From assembly GCA_026770575.1 (NCBI GenBank), contig MU657195.1:206555-270554 (forward strand): DNA of 64,000 nucleotides, written 5' to 3'. The stretch is from Pelagophyceae sp. CCMP2097 (taxonomy: Eukaryota; Sar; Pelagophyceae). Made by a program: the position numbers and the translations under genes. Positions within the stretch are counted from its first letter, which is position 1. Every line of letters starts with the position of its first letter. The notes below the pieces were generated by a model. The model searched no databases and was not told the DNA's origin. It saw only the letters and a program-made list of their open reading frames with translations. Of this stretch, positions 41,186 to 52,350 are shown in pieces.

Positions 41186-42223
41186 ATGGTCGCGCCGACG
41201 GTCGCCCCGAAGTCCTGCTGCGTCTGCCACGCGCCGAACGGCAAGCACTGCACCAAGTGCAAGTCGCGCCACTATTGCTCCAAAAGGTGCCAGCTCGTCG
41301 ACTGGCAACAAGGGCACAAGGCGCAGTGCAGGCAGCTCGCCGCCGACTTCCAGGACCGGCTCCTCGACGAGCTTATGCCGGAGAAGAAGCCCAAGAAGGA
41401 GCCGCCCATCGTCGAGGGCGTTGCGCCGGCGGACGGCGCCAAGGCGCGCTTACCGGCTTTGCGGGCGGCAAAGACATCAGAGGCCAGCGCGATGAACGAA
41501 GAGGTGCCGAACTGGCGCGGCGCGTGCGCCATCTGCCTTGACATGCTGCCGTTCGAAGGAAACAGACAAACTTTCTACGAGTGCTGCTGCAAGACGATCT
41601 GCAAGGACTGCTCCGACAAGTGCGACGAGTACGGCGAGCGCTGCCCGCTCTGCCGAGCGCCAAAAACCAAGTCAGATGCCGAGTAGCTGCGCCAGCTGCA
41701 GAAGCACGTGGACAAGGGCAACGCCGAGGCGCAGATTATGCTCGGGTTCGAGTACCGTGATGGTGGTTCGAAAGTCCAGCAGAATCTCAAGCGCGCAATC
41801 CGGCTATTCGAGCTCGCTGCCGCGCAAGGCAATGCAGAAGCTCAGGATAATCTGGGGTTATGTTACGCTCGAGGGCTAGGCGTCGAGAATGACGACAAGA
41901 CTGCCGCGCAGTGGTACCGGCGCGCAGCCGAGCAAGGATATCCTTTAGCGCAGTACAATCTCGGCGCGATGTTCGACGGCGAGGGCGTGGCCCAGTCGTA
42001 CGAGGAAGCCGTGAAGTGGTACCGCCTTGCCGCGGTGCAGGGCCTTCCGGAAGCGCTTTACAACCTCGGCACGTGTCACGCAAACGGCGAGGGCGTGCCG
42101 CAGGACCTCGACGAGGCGCTGCGCCTCTTCAAGCGCGCCGCGGCCAAGGGATACTCCGACGCCGCGGCGGTGGTCGACAAGCTCAAGGAGCACCTCGCGG
42201 CAACCTCCGGCCGAGCGGCGTGA
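41186..42223 (+). pseudogene. MYND / RING-like / Sel1 protein, copy M2, with one nonsense codon
   Basis: From ATG 41186 (an in-frame ATG also exists at 41075). MYND finger (CCVCHAPNGKHCTKCKSRHYC...), RING-like module (CAICLDMLP, KTICKDC, RCPLCRAP), then four Sel1 repeats, ending in TGA at 42221-42223. A TAG at 41684-41686 replaces the Trp codon that M1 and M4 have in AEWLRR, exactly at the junction between the RING and the Sel1 repeats. The frame is otherwise open, so the lesion is recent, a base-call error, or yields a MYND-RING protein without its solenoid. It is divergent from the renalase-like gene. Confidence 0.75.
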
Positions 42224-42489
42224 CCTGCGACGCGATCAAAAATGCCCTCTGATCGGGCGCAGCGCACACCTGCCCGTTTCCTCAGCGGGCGCCCGCGCCA
42301 AACTTAAAGTTGATTTACGAGTAAAATGCTGAAACAAAATCTCCCCCGTCCGATTGCGCGCGGCACCGGATTTGGGGTGTACGTACTCCGAGTAAAGCCG
42401 TCGCGCGCTCTGACGTGCGCCGCGCCGAGCGGCCGAGTGGTTGCAAACGCGCCGGATCGGTCACGCTGGCCGGCCCGAGTGCGCCACTA

Positions 42490-42680
42490 GCCGCGCCGCG
42501 AGCCCTTCGACGATGGTCGTCGCGCCGGCATGCCCCCTCGACCGCGGCGCCCTTGAAAGAGGCCCAGCGCCTCGTGAACGTCCTGTGGCACGCCCTCGCC
42601 GTTTGCGTGACACGTGCCAAGATTTAAGAGCGCGTCCGCAGCGCCATGCGCCGCGGCGAGGTGGTAATACTTAAAATGAG
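42490..42680 (-). pseudogene. Sel1-repeat relic of a MYND-family gene
   Basis: The minus strand reads YYHLAAAHGAADALLNLGTC, then HANGEGVPQDVHEALGLFQG, matching the last Sel1 repeats of M2 and M4. Nothing of the MYND or RING part is nearby. It abuts the 3' flank of kelch copy K3. Confidence 0.55.
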
Positions 42681-42879
42681 CGACGCCAGTCGAAGGCGCC
42701 AGAGGGGGTTCCATGAGGAGCGTACGGGAGGGAGGGTCGTGGCGTCGTTGCGAAATCGTCGGCGTCGTGGGCATCTCCGCAAGAAGGCCGCGCCTTCTTG
42801 TGGGCTCCTCGATGCGGTTCGTTGCGCATGGCACCGACACGTCGGTCCCACATATATCTTGCGCACGTCAATACCGGTG

Positions 42880-44528
42880 GCGCGTCGCTCGCGCGCCCCT
42901 TGCAGCATCGACGGTGAGCACCTCTGTCGAAGATAAAATGAACCCGAGCAGGAGGATCCGTGCATCCTCTCCGGCAGCGTCGAAACGGCTGTGATGGCCC
43001 TGCGCCCAGCCTGCATGGTTGGCCCAGGCGAAAACTCCATCACTGTCACGTCGAGGAGCTCGGTGGTGGCCAATGCTGTGCTTGTCGAGTCCCGCCCGCC
43101 GATGACGAGGACGTGTCGAGCATCGACGGGCGCGGCCGCGCAGTGGCAGCGTGCCGATCCCATCGATGGACCGGGCGCAAACGCCATGGTCCGGACGTCG
43201 AGGATCTCCGTCTTATTCAAAGATTGTCCTAGACTTGATTTGCCACCGGCCATCATGATGTGGTGCTCGTCGAGCGCAACCGCCGCGCAGCTGCAGCGTC
43301 GAGTGACCATGGCGGGCCCCGGCTCAAAGGCCATCGTGTCCAGACTGAAAATCTCGGTTGTCGACAAGCAAGATGCGCCAGTGTAGCCGCCAACGACGAG
43401 GAACCTGCGAGCGTCGAGTGCGACAGCAGCACAATAGGCTCGTGGCGATTGCATGTTCGGTCCCTGCGTGACCGTGAGCGTCGAGAGGTGGAAGATCTCC
43501 GTCGGCGTGTTCCAAAATTGTCCACCACGTTTTCCGCCCACCACAAGTACGCGGTCCGCGTCGATCTGGACGGCAGCACAGCCATAGCGACCCGTGATCA
43601 AGTTTGGTCCGGCTATTAGCGTCATCGTCTGCGCGTCGAGCGATAAAGTCGTGTTTAAAGCAGACCCGCCCTCAAAACCGCCAAACACGACGACGCGCCC
43701 GCCGGCGAGCACGGCTGCACATCTAGAACGCCCTGATCCCATCGCCGGCCCCGGCCGGAACGTCGCGTCGTCGGTCCACGGCCGCGCGCCAAACACGGCT
43801 GTCTCGAGGCCAAAGTAGTCCAGCTCCTTGATCATGGATTCTTGCGCAGCCTCGGCTAAAGCGCGGATCGCCCTCTGCGTGTGCGAGCCGTCGAGGTCGC
43901 GGAGGAAGTCGAGGATCAGTCGGAAGCGCTCGCCGTCGCGGTCGATGAAGATGGACCCGTCGTCGGGGTCGGACTGCAGCATCGCGTCGCAGCGTCCGAA
44001 CATGCGGCCGAGCATCGAGTCCTTGACCTTTGTCAGCACGGCGCGCGACGCCTCGAAGCGGGCGCCGCCGACGTTGAGCTTGACGACGTCGTCGGGCGGC
44101 GGCGCCGCTGCCCGCATGCGCGCTTTCTCGTCGTCCAACTCGGCGCGGTCGCGCTCGACGGCCGCGCGCTTCTCCTCGAGCGTGGCTTCTCCGCGCGCGA
44201 GCTTCTCGTCCACTTGCCACATCATGGCCGCGCGGTCGTCTTGGAGCGCCTACCGATCGTTTGCGAGCAGGGCCTGCGGTTGATTCATATCGAAAAAGCT
44301 CACGGCCGGGCTCTTCAGCTCGGAAGTGATGTGCACGTCGGGTTGCACGTTGGGAAAGTGGGAGCCGCCCCGTTTTCGGCTTGACTTATGCAAGACGCCG
44401 GTTCGGACCATCTCGGCGTCAAAGGCCTGCTCGAGGGCACCGAGCGCCGAGGCGTGCGCCGCGTGGGTGCACCGGACGGTCGCGAGGGCGCCGACCGCGG
44501 CGGTGAAGGTGGTAGCGGGGGTCGCCAT
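42880..44528 (-). pseudogene. Coiled-coil / BTB(T1) / kelch protein, copy K3, early stop and 3' frameshift
   Basis: Leader from the ATG at 44526-44528 (MATPATTFTAAVGALATV). A TAG at 44250-44252 stands where K2 has CAG (DRQALQDDR). The BTB domain and five kelch blades then stay open from about 44225 to 43000, so re-initiation at the Met near 44225 could give a near-full protein. After the last blade the frame shifts relative to K2 and K5 (AITAV, then an unrelated tail). Three kinds of lesion are thus spread over K1-K5. The gene is preceded on the minus strand by K5 with the same spacer as between K2 and K1. Confidence 0.7.
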
Positions 44529-44529
44529 C

Positions 44530-45473
44530 GTCTCCGAGGGCCTTCAAGCGCCAGCCGTCCGACGTGACGGCGAAAACGTTCAGGGGCTCTTAAATGTGTC
44601 GACAAGTGCGGACGTCCCCCGAGGACGTCGAGGGAAGACTGCCACGTGCCCGGAGCGTCGAAAGGACCGCCAAAAAGGCCGCAAACCTCGATTTTGGCTA
44701 TTATTTTACGAAATCGGCGCTATGCCGCGCGAATCGCGCGAAAAAAATGCGACCACTCGATTTCCCGCCCCCGATTACCCCCTTTTCCATCAAAAGGCCG
44801 GGTTACAACACGATACCCGGGCCGTCGCCGTTGAAATTGAGATACCGGAACCCCCCTTGGCTCTTTCACGTTTGCATCAAATCTAGGCAGCCTCTTCGCG
44901 ACATTTTACAAACGTCCTCCGGGTCCGGGTCATCACGTCCGACCCCGGAGGCAGGCGCGGCGGCGGCGGCGGAATCCCGCAGGCGCGCCACTGCTTCGTT
45001 GTCTGTTTCACGGTCGAATCCAGCATAGGAGCAAACATGGTCATTTGGGGCGCGAGCCCCGATCCCAAACGCCCCTCGCCCGCGTCATGGAGAGGGCGGG
45101 CACTAGGACGCCTCTGACAGTCCCGTGCCGTTGGCCCGGGCGCGTTGCATCGCAATAGTTTGACCTCGCACTTTAGATTCAACCTCGCACTTGACACAAA
45201 CCGCTTCCCACGGTGGCCACGTCGACCGGAATGGACGCCCCTCTGTGTCTCATTTGCAAGGTCACGCTCGTGAAGGATGCTCAAAATGAGCGACGCCAGT
45301 CAGAGGCACCACTGGCAGTGGGGGTCCGTAAGGAGCGTACGGGAGGGTCGTGGCTTTGTTGTGGAATTGTCGACATCGTTCTGCAAGTGAGGGCCCCGCC
45401 TTCTTGCGGGCTGCTCGATGCGGTTCGTTGCGCATGGCACCGACACGTCGGTCCCTCATAGATCTTGCGCACG
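44530..45473. repeat. Kelch-unit spacer and 3' flank
   Basis: 44885-45010 matches the spacer at 1440-1560. 45060-45470 matches the 3' flank of K2. 44590-44880 has no recognised content. Confidence 0.55.
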
Positions 45474-46137
45474 TCAATGCCAGTGGCGCGTCGCTCGCGC
45501 GCCCCTTTCAGCATCGACGGCGAGCACCTCTGTCAAAGATAAACCGCCCCCGAGCACGAGGATCATTGCGTCTTCTTTAGCAGCGTCGAGTCGAACGGCT
45601 ACGATGCCACTGCGCTCAGCCTGCATGGTCGGCCCCGGCGCGAACTCCATCGTCGCCACGTGCCAGCCGGGCCGTCGAGGAGCTCGGTGGTGGCTGATGG
45701 CGTGCGTGCCGAGTCCCGCCCGCCGATGACAAGGACGTGCTGCGCATCGACTGGCACGGCTACACAGAAAGAGCGTGCCGAGCCCATCGACAGACCGGGC
45801 GCAAACGACAAGGTCCGGATGTCGAGGACCTCCATCGTATTCAAAGGTTGTCCTAGACTAGGTTGGCCACCGGCCACCATGATGCGGTGCTCGTCGAGCG
45901 CGACGGTCGCGCAGCCGTAGCGCCGAGTGTCTATGGCGGGCCCGGGCGTAGAAGTTGAAAGGAGAAGGAGAGTAGTTTAGTATTCTGTATTCTGCTTCTG
46001 TGGAGTTTTGGGATATTTCGCAAACTTGAAGGCCATCTTGTCAAGTTGAACATCTCGGGAGTTGAGAAGAAACTGCCATCGCGACCGCCAACGAAGAGCA
46101 TCCTGCGGGCGTAGAGTGCGACAACAGCACCGCACAT
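45474..46137 (-). pseudogene. Kelch fragment, copy K5
   Basis: Three pieces in shifting frames: CGAVVALYARRMLFVGGRDG, then MVAGGQPSLGQPLNT with VDAQHVLVIGGRDSA, then MEFAPGPTMQAERSG with KEDAMILVLGGG. An unrelated A/G-rich stretch at about 45950-46020 interrupts it. The BTB part is missing. Clearly inactive. Confidence 0.65.
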
Positions 46138-46457
46138 ATCACGCCGATTGCATCATCGGTCCCGAACTCGAATTGGGCATGAGTTCGGCCGCCCGATGGT
46201 GTCACGGTTGCTTGGTGCGCGCGCGTCTTCAGAAAACATCGGCCTCAAGCCTCGTCTTCAAAAAGACATCGGCAGGGTCGGCAGGCCAAGAGGCTCGCGA
46301 GCCCGAATTGGCTCGGGAGTTTGGAGACCGCGTCGAGTTCCGATGGCAGTCCTCGACGCTGTCTCACTCAAGCGAGCACTCTAGGCTGGGGCACTCCGGT
46401 GACCCGTGGGGCGTGGACAGGCAGCGGCAACCAAGGGCGGAAATCATGCTTTGAGCA

Positions 46458-46731
46458 AGCCTGAACGAGCGGACACAACGGCTCCAGGCGGTCGGCTTCG
46501 TCGGGGGCCCGCTGGACGCCGCGTGGGACGAGGGCTACGAGCGGCTCAAGGCGTACGAGGCGGCGCACGGCTACTGCCGCGCGCCTCAATCGTGTGACGG
46601 CCGACGGGTACACGCTCGGGACGTGGGTGTCAAGGCAGCGGACGATTGTCGATGATGGTGGCTTGAGCGCGGAGCGGGCAGCGCGGCTCGAGGCGCTCGG
46701 CTTCGTGTGGGCGAGAGGCGTCTTGTCGTGA
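46458..46731 (+). pseudogene. Helicase-associated (HA) domain relic
   Basis: Reads LNERTQRLQAVGFVGG, then WDEGYERLKAYEAAHGYCR; after a one-base frame change it gives VTADGYTLGTWVSRQRTIV, then LSAERAARLEALGFVWARG and TGA. The W..GY..L..Y...HG and DGY.LG.WV..QR...LS.ER...LEALGF.W pattern is that of helicase-associated domains. No helicase core is nearby. Upstream 46140-46455 has nothing recognisable. Confidence 0.55.
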
Positions 46732-46734
46732 CGC

Positions 46735-48098
46735 AAGTCGGGAGTCTCCACACTCCGACTGAGTAACTCTGTGAGATTGTCAGTCTACGCTCGTAGACGA
46801 GGCCTGCGAAGGCTCGGTCGAAAAAATGTGGTACACCTTTGAACCGTTGCACGGCGCTCCTGGCTCCGCTGTCACTGCGCGCCGACGGACACCGCAGAGC
46901 AGCCGCGGTGGGGGCATCGAATCGCGTGCCCACCAAATGTTTCGGGCCCCGAGAATGGACTTCGTCACGCCATGGACTTCGTCGAGCCTCTTTAGGAATC
47001 TTTCAAGTTAGGGAATTCAGCGGTTTCGCGAGTCGGGATGCGCCAGGGCAGCAGGGGGTGCTGACGCCGTGGACGAGGGCGTGGAACGACACGGAGGGGC
47101 TTTTGCGGGTCGAAACGACAAGGAACGGCTTTTGTAGAAAAGCGGACCGAGGCGATCCGGAGCGACTCGGTCCTAAGGGCGAGCCCTCGCCGCCCTCGCC
47201 GGTGCTCAGAGGTGAAGAGGACTCGCTTGGGGGGACTCGCTTGGAACCTTGGAAAGAGACAGACGAGCTTGGGAAGAGACCGACTTCTTGGTACGCATCC
47301 AAGATCGGCATAGGAAAGCCCCCAAGGCGCCCTGCGCGCGGCGGTGCCCGTGCCCAAAGGCCCTCGCAAGGCGCCCGACGACCCGCGCAATAGCCAGCAT
47401 TCGCTTTCGAGTGCGACTATGTTAGGGGTCCGCCGCGCTAAGGGCTGCGGCTATTCGAATACGTCGCCGCGGGCGCTCCGGGACGTCGCGGGGAGCGTCC
47501 GTGGCGGCGGGAGAGTCGGCGCCGAGGCGCCATGCTATGGACATTCTACGATGGAATCTCACGGTGGCATTTCACTCACACTCGCTACCGAGGCATCTCC
47601 GCACTCCCACAAACACACTCCCACCAAGCCAAAAGCACCGCGATGTAGCCTCTGCGGGTACGCCGCGGGGTTCGCCCCGTCAGAGTTCCGAGGGGCCACG
47701 GGCGTCGTCCCTTTTGAAGTGACCGCAGGCATCGCCCCTTCAGAGTCCCACGGACGATCGAGACGGACGCCCTTCCACCCGGCGCCTCGAAATCCGCTTT
47801 TAAGTGACCAGGGGCAGCGTGCGCCACGACTTGCGGCGCGCGGCGAACTTTGTCATGGCCTGAGAGAGAGAGCGTGAGAGGAGGGAGTGCGACGGTGCGA
47901 CTGTCCGAAATCATAAAACGACACGCATGGATTGTGGCAGGCGCCGCAACGTCACAAGTCTAAACGACACTCTCAAACCCACGCTCCAAAGCCCCCCCCC
48001 CCAGCTCTGTGTTTTTGTTTGCCTTTCTGGTCATGTGCGCGGCAAATTACGATAGACAGGCTGATCGGCCGAGCCCTGAGCGCACCCGGGCCCGACAC
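46735..48098. other. No recognisable gene
   Basis: Open frames exist (for example 46839-47393 plus) but show no domain, and their composition is like the opposite frames. Confidence 0.35.
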
Positions 48099-49061
48099 CT
48101 AAGTCGCAAAGTGCGAAAGGCGCGCCTGGCTTTCGCCGTCGCGGGCGACACGCGTCTTTCGCCGTCGTGGGCGACGCCTTTCGTCGCTTTTCGTGCCTCG
48201 CCGGAAATCACTTACCCTGTCGCATTTGACGCCGCCGCCGGCGGCTTCGACGTCGCCGAGCCACAAACGCGGGTCGACGGCGGAAGCGGCACTGCGCGAC
48301 CGCGGCGGGGTGGGGTGTTTGAGTATCGTCACCACCTGGGGCTTTGTCAAGGTCAGTGGTCGTAATTTCGACAGCGCCAGGTCGAACGCGATGTCCGCCG
48401 CCGCGCGGTCCGCCGCTTTCGCCGCCTTCGCCGCCGCGCGGTCCGCCGGCGCCGGCGCCGGCGCCTCGCCGTCCGCGCATAAAGCGTCGCCTTGAAATCC
48501 TGCGGGCGACAGCTCGGCGTCTGGGACGGGGCAACGCGCGAGGACGAGAACCGCCGCCAGCGCTCTCTGCAGCCCGCCCTCGAGCACGGTTTCGACGACG
48601 TTTACGGCGACGTCGTAAGCGACCATGGCCGGGTGCCAATCTGGCCGCATCCTTTCCGTCTCTGCATCCCGCTTAATCCGTAGCCTCTCCGTCTCCGCAT
48701 CGCGTCTTGACCGCGCCGCTTCCAATGCTCGAACCAGCGCCGCCTCTGCCACCGCCGCGTCCTGCGTCGCGCGCCCGGGCGGCGGCGCGCGCCTGCGCGC
48801 GTTTCGCGGGCGGCGCGGGTGTTGTAAAGGCTTGGTGGGGGAATTGTCGTTGGAAGCAATGCCGAGCGAAACGCTGGAGAAGGAAGAAGTCGAAAACGAC
48901 CCCCCCCGCTGTTTCAACTTTGGCGGCCGCCGCAAGCTCTCCAAGAGCGCAGAGTCGTCTTCCGAGTTGTCGGAGTTGTCGGAGCGCTCTTCGAAGACGG
49001 TCAGCGCCCCGGATTGCCTGCGTGTCGCCGGTTCGGCCCAAAAGTACGGCGGGGCGGCCAT
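48099..49061 (-). CDS. Unknown protein, Ala/Arg-rich with a central coiled coil
   Basis: ATG at 49059-49061, about 320 residues. The start is MAAPPYFWAEPATRR followed by an acidic/Ser stretch (EERSDNSDNSEDDSALLESL). The middle is an Ala/Arg/Glu helix (EAALVRALEAARSRRDAETE), then AMVAYDVAVNVVETVLEGGL, which looks globular. The C-terminus is Lys/Arg-rich. No family recognised. Introns may be present and were not detected. Confidence 0.45.
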   Translation of the reverse strand: MAAPPYFWAEPATRRQSGALTVFEERSDNSDNSEDDSALLESLRRPPKLKQRGGSFSTSSFSSVSLGIASNDNSPTKPLQHPRRPRNARRRAPPPGRATQDAAVAEAALVRALEAARSRRDAETERLRIKRDAETERMRPDWHPAMVAYDVAVNVVETVLEGGLQRALAAVLVLARCPVPDAELSPAGFQGDALCADGEAPAPAPADRAAAKAAKAADRAAADIAFDLALSKLRPLTLTKPQVVTILKHPTPPRSRSAASAVDPRLWLGDVEAAGGGVKCDRVSDFRRGTKSDERRRPRRRKTRVARDGESQARLSHFAT

Positions 49062-49439
49062 ACGGCGGCGATGCTCACAAGGCCAACGCCGTCTCATCAG
49101 ACAAAACGCCAAGGACCGGCTCCTCCAAAGACGATTGGGAAGGGCAAACGACGAAACACGGGCCAAAACGGCAAACGACATTGCAAACTCACCCTTGGCC
49201 GCCCTCGCCCTCCTGCACGTCCAAAATAGGGCCGCCGTCGTCGTCAAAGACCTAGGGCCGCAATTGGGAATGCCGGGCGCTTTGCGGGGCGGGCGTCGGA
49301 ATTGCACGTTTGTCGAAATGGCAATTGCTCGCGGGCCTCGAAATGGCCGGATCGTCGTATCGCAGGCATCGATGCCAGTCGGCAAGGCATCGAGCCTCTG
49401 CGACCACGGGCGCCGCGCGGGCCCCCATGATCGGGAAAC

Positions 49440-51078
49440 TCCGACCCGTATACCCGCGGGTCTGGCCGTGACCCGAATCCGAACCCGACCCGAGAAGCTC
49501 GACAAACCCGCGACCCTTTGGGTTTGGCACAAATTGAAAAGCTCTCCGGACGGGCCTCAGCAAGGCCTCTTTTGCGGTCACTTACAAGGCCTCTGCATGG
49601 TCACTTTAAAGGCCTCTTTGAAGGGCCCTATCAAGCCCCCATGCAGGGTTCCTTGTCAGAGACGCGTGTTCGGGACCCTACGAGGTCCCTTCGCCGTTCC
49701 TTGCACGGGATGCCATATGGTTCGATAGCGGTGCGAGGGCCCGTCCAAGCGACCGTCCGAGGACCCGCCCAGGGGATGTCGCAGTGAGGCTGCAGTCGAG
49801 GGGCCGGCAGCCGGGTGACTGTCCAATGGACCGTCGAGGGGCCGCCGTCAAAGCGACGGTCACAGAGGGCCCGTCGAGGGACCGCCCAAGGAACTGTCCA
49901 AAGGGAGCGTCCAAGGGACCACCCAAGCGACCATCCGAGGCAGCGTCAGAGGGGCCATCCAAGCGATAGTCCGAAGGCTCGTCCAAGGGACTGCCCAGAG
50001 GGACGCAGAGGGACAGCAGTCGAGAAGACGGCAGCCGAGCGATCGCCCAAGGGAACGTCCGAGGGACCTTACACGGGACTGCCGCAACGGGACCGACGAG
50101 GGACCGTCGAGGAACCGTCCAAGGGATCGGTCGAAGGGACCGTCGAAATGACCGTCAAAGAGACCGTCCACGGAACCGTCGCAGAGGGACCGTCGAGGGA
50201 CCCTCCAAGGGACCTTTGAGTGGAACTGTCCAAAGGAACTGTCCAAAGGACCATTCCAAGAAATCGTCCTAGGAACCGTCCGAGCAACCGTCCGAGCGAC
50301 TGTCCAAGGGCCCGTTCAGGGGACGTCGCAGAAGGGCCGCATTCAAGGGGCCGACAGCCGAGTGACAGTCCAAGGGACCGTCGTGGGGCCGCCAATCAAA
50401 GCAACTGTCACAGAGGGCCCGTCGAGGGACCCTCAAAGTAACTGTCCAAAGGAAATATCTATGGAGCCGCGCAAGCGACCATATGAGAGACCGTCCGAGC
50501 CTCTCGAGGGGCCGTCTTAAGGCGCCGTTTCGAATGATCATCGAAAGGGCCTTCTCGAGGGGTCGTCCTTAGGCGCCGTTTCGAATGTCCGTCTCCAGGG
50601 GCCGTCTCCAGGGGCCGTCTCGAGGGGGCGGAGAGAGGAGCCTTCCCGAGGCGCCATTTCGATGGGCCATCTCAAGGCGCCGTTTCGAATGGCCATCGAA
50701 CGGGGCCGTCTTGAGGGGTCGTCTCGAGGCACCGTCTCGAGGGGCCGTCTTAAGGTGCCGTTACGAATGGCCGTCGAAAGGGGTCGTCTCGAGGGGCCTT
50801 CTCGAAGCGCCATCCCAAGGGGCCGTTTCGAGTGGTCGTCTCCAGGGTCCGTCTCCATGAGCCGTCTCGAAGAGCCGGAGATAGGAGCAGCGACGGGTTT
50901 AGGTTTGCCCTTCAACCCGCAGGTCGGTTTTGCCGGGTTTGTGCGTCTTGGCCGACCCTTCTTTGAGTGGGTTTGGCCGTGGTCCGAACCCGACCCTTCG
51001 AAGGCGGGTTTGGTATCTCGACAAACCCGCGACCCTTTGAGTTTGGCACGAATTGAGCAACCCGGCCCGAAAACACCA
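49440..51078. mobile_element. Composite array element, second well-preserved copy
   Basis: Module remnant ending CACAAATTG, AAGGCC block (49545-49740), the link GGGATGCCATATGGTT, 12-bp block (49740-50510) with two landmark copies (GGCCGGCAGCCGGGTGAC and a variant), 13-bp block (50510-50870), module 50877-51078. Same order and link sequences as 28278-30239. Confidence 0.65.
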
Positions 51079-51089
51079 GGCTCACGGAC

Positions 51090-51600
51090 CGACAAAGGGT
51101 CCGTTGAAGGGTCCGTCGAGGACCGTCTCGAGGATCGTCAAAGGCCTCTGGGGCTCTCTGTCGAGGGGGCGGATCTTCCAGAGTCGGGCCATATCGGACC
51201 GATAGGACCGTTGGAGTTGGCAGAGGACCATCTCTGGTCACATCATCGGGATAGCGCCACTTCCCGTCAGCTCAGTAAAGGCCCTCGTCCGACCGCGGGA
51301 CTGACAAAGGGCCGTCGCGAGTCTATCGAGGAACGGGGAGGAGAGGAGAGGCAGCGTACAAATGGACCGCGCCGCACCGGACCGTCCTTGAGACACCGGA
51401 CCCTTGTCTCCGGCCCCCGTCGGACAGCGGGGCGTAAGAGGCCGTCCAAGGGCCGTCCAAGTGACCCTCGAGGACGGCCGAGGACCGTCTCCGGCCCCCG
51501 TCGGACCGTGGGGTCCATTAAGGACCGGAGAGGATAAGAGGGCCCCTTTTGGAGTGTCCGTCGAGGGGCTCGGACCCTCGAGGGGCCGCCCTCGGCCCGC
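51090..51600. repeat. GACCGTCTCCGGCCCCCGTC-type array
   Basis: Degenerate repeats of CCGTCTCCGGCCCCCGTCGG and GTCGAGGACCGTC. No gene. Confidence 0.45.
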
Positions 51601-51825
51601 CCCCCACAATGAGACCGTCTCCGGCCTTGCAACGAGTCGGAGCGGCGCTCAGCGCCCGCATTGCCGGGCGAGGCATGTGGGGCCCCGACGTCGACCGCGA
51701 CGGCGCCTCCCTCGCGCACAGGCTCGTTCTCTCGCGGCTCTCCCAGATCCCTGGCGACTCTGCGACGGGCATAAACGATCGTGACGCGCCGGTCCCCCGG
51801 CCGGTCTTTTGCGGGTTCTTTTTAC

Positions 51826-52161
51826 GACGCCGGCGCAGACGTAGCCAATGACGCGGCCGTCGTCGACTTGCACGATGAGAGTCGACTCTTCGAAAATCCG
51901 CAGCCGAACTATGGGCGTCCCAAAGGCCAGGCGCACGACGACGGCGACTGGAACTAATGCGTCGACGTCCCAGAGTCTGACTGCGCCGTCCAGGGCGGCG
52001 GAGAAGAAGAGGGCGGCATTTGATGGGTGGGCCGCGAGTTGCGAGACCGCTCGGGAATGCCCCGCAAACGAGTGCAAGTGACGTAAGTGCGCGTCTCGCG
52101 GCGCCGTCACCGCGCGGCGCGCGTCGCGGGGCAGCGCCTCGGCGGGTTCGCGGTACCAGAC
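51826..52161 (-). CDS. WD40-repeat protein exon
   Basis: Between an AAATAG acceptor (before 52161) and a GTAAAA donor at 51825 the exon reads 112 codons in phase 0: HLHSFAGHSRAVSQLAAHPS, LFFSAALDGAVRLWDVDAL, IVRLRIFEESTLIVQVDDG. The GH...V..L..HP....F.SA..DG.VRLWD pattern is a classic WD40 blade. Neighbouring exons were not identified with confidence; 51600-51770 on the same strand may hold the next. Confidence 0.65.
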
Positions 52162-52184
52162 CTATTTCGAAAGGGTGCCCCCAA

Positions 52185-52260
52185 AGCCTGGACTCATGTA
52201 ATGGAATAAAAATCACAGCATGTCCAATCCCGGGGGACCTTCTCCTGGCCCATCGACGGT
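52185..52260 (-). mobile_element. LINE 3' tail fragment
   Basis: On the minus strand GGGCCAGGAGAAGGTCCCCC, GGGATTGGACATGCTGTGAT and TTATTCCATTACATGAG match the tail at 20855-20920. It lies just upstream of the WD40 exon, in its presumed intron. Confidence 0.5.
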
Positions 52261-52350
52261 TCTTCGATTGGCTGGCCCCTTCGGGCGACGCCCGAAGACG
52301 CGCCTTGATGCTGCCGCCGGCGCAGGACCTAAGGGGTCACGTTTGGCGTT

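Noticed and set aside
2861..44252. Possible stop-codon reassignment, because several otherwise open frames contain single TAA or TAG codons
   Set aside because: The positions align with Leu (K2), Gln (K3) and Trp (M2) in paralogues, so no single reassignment fits, and the intact FAD oxidoreductase ends at TAG.
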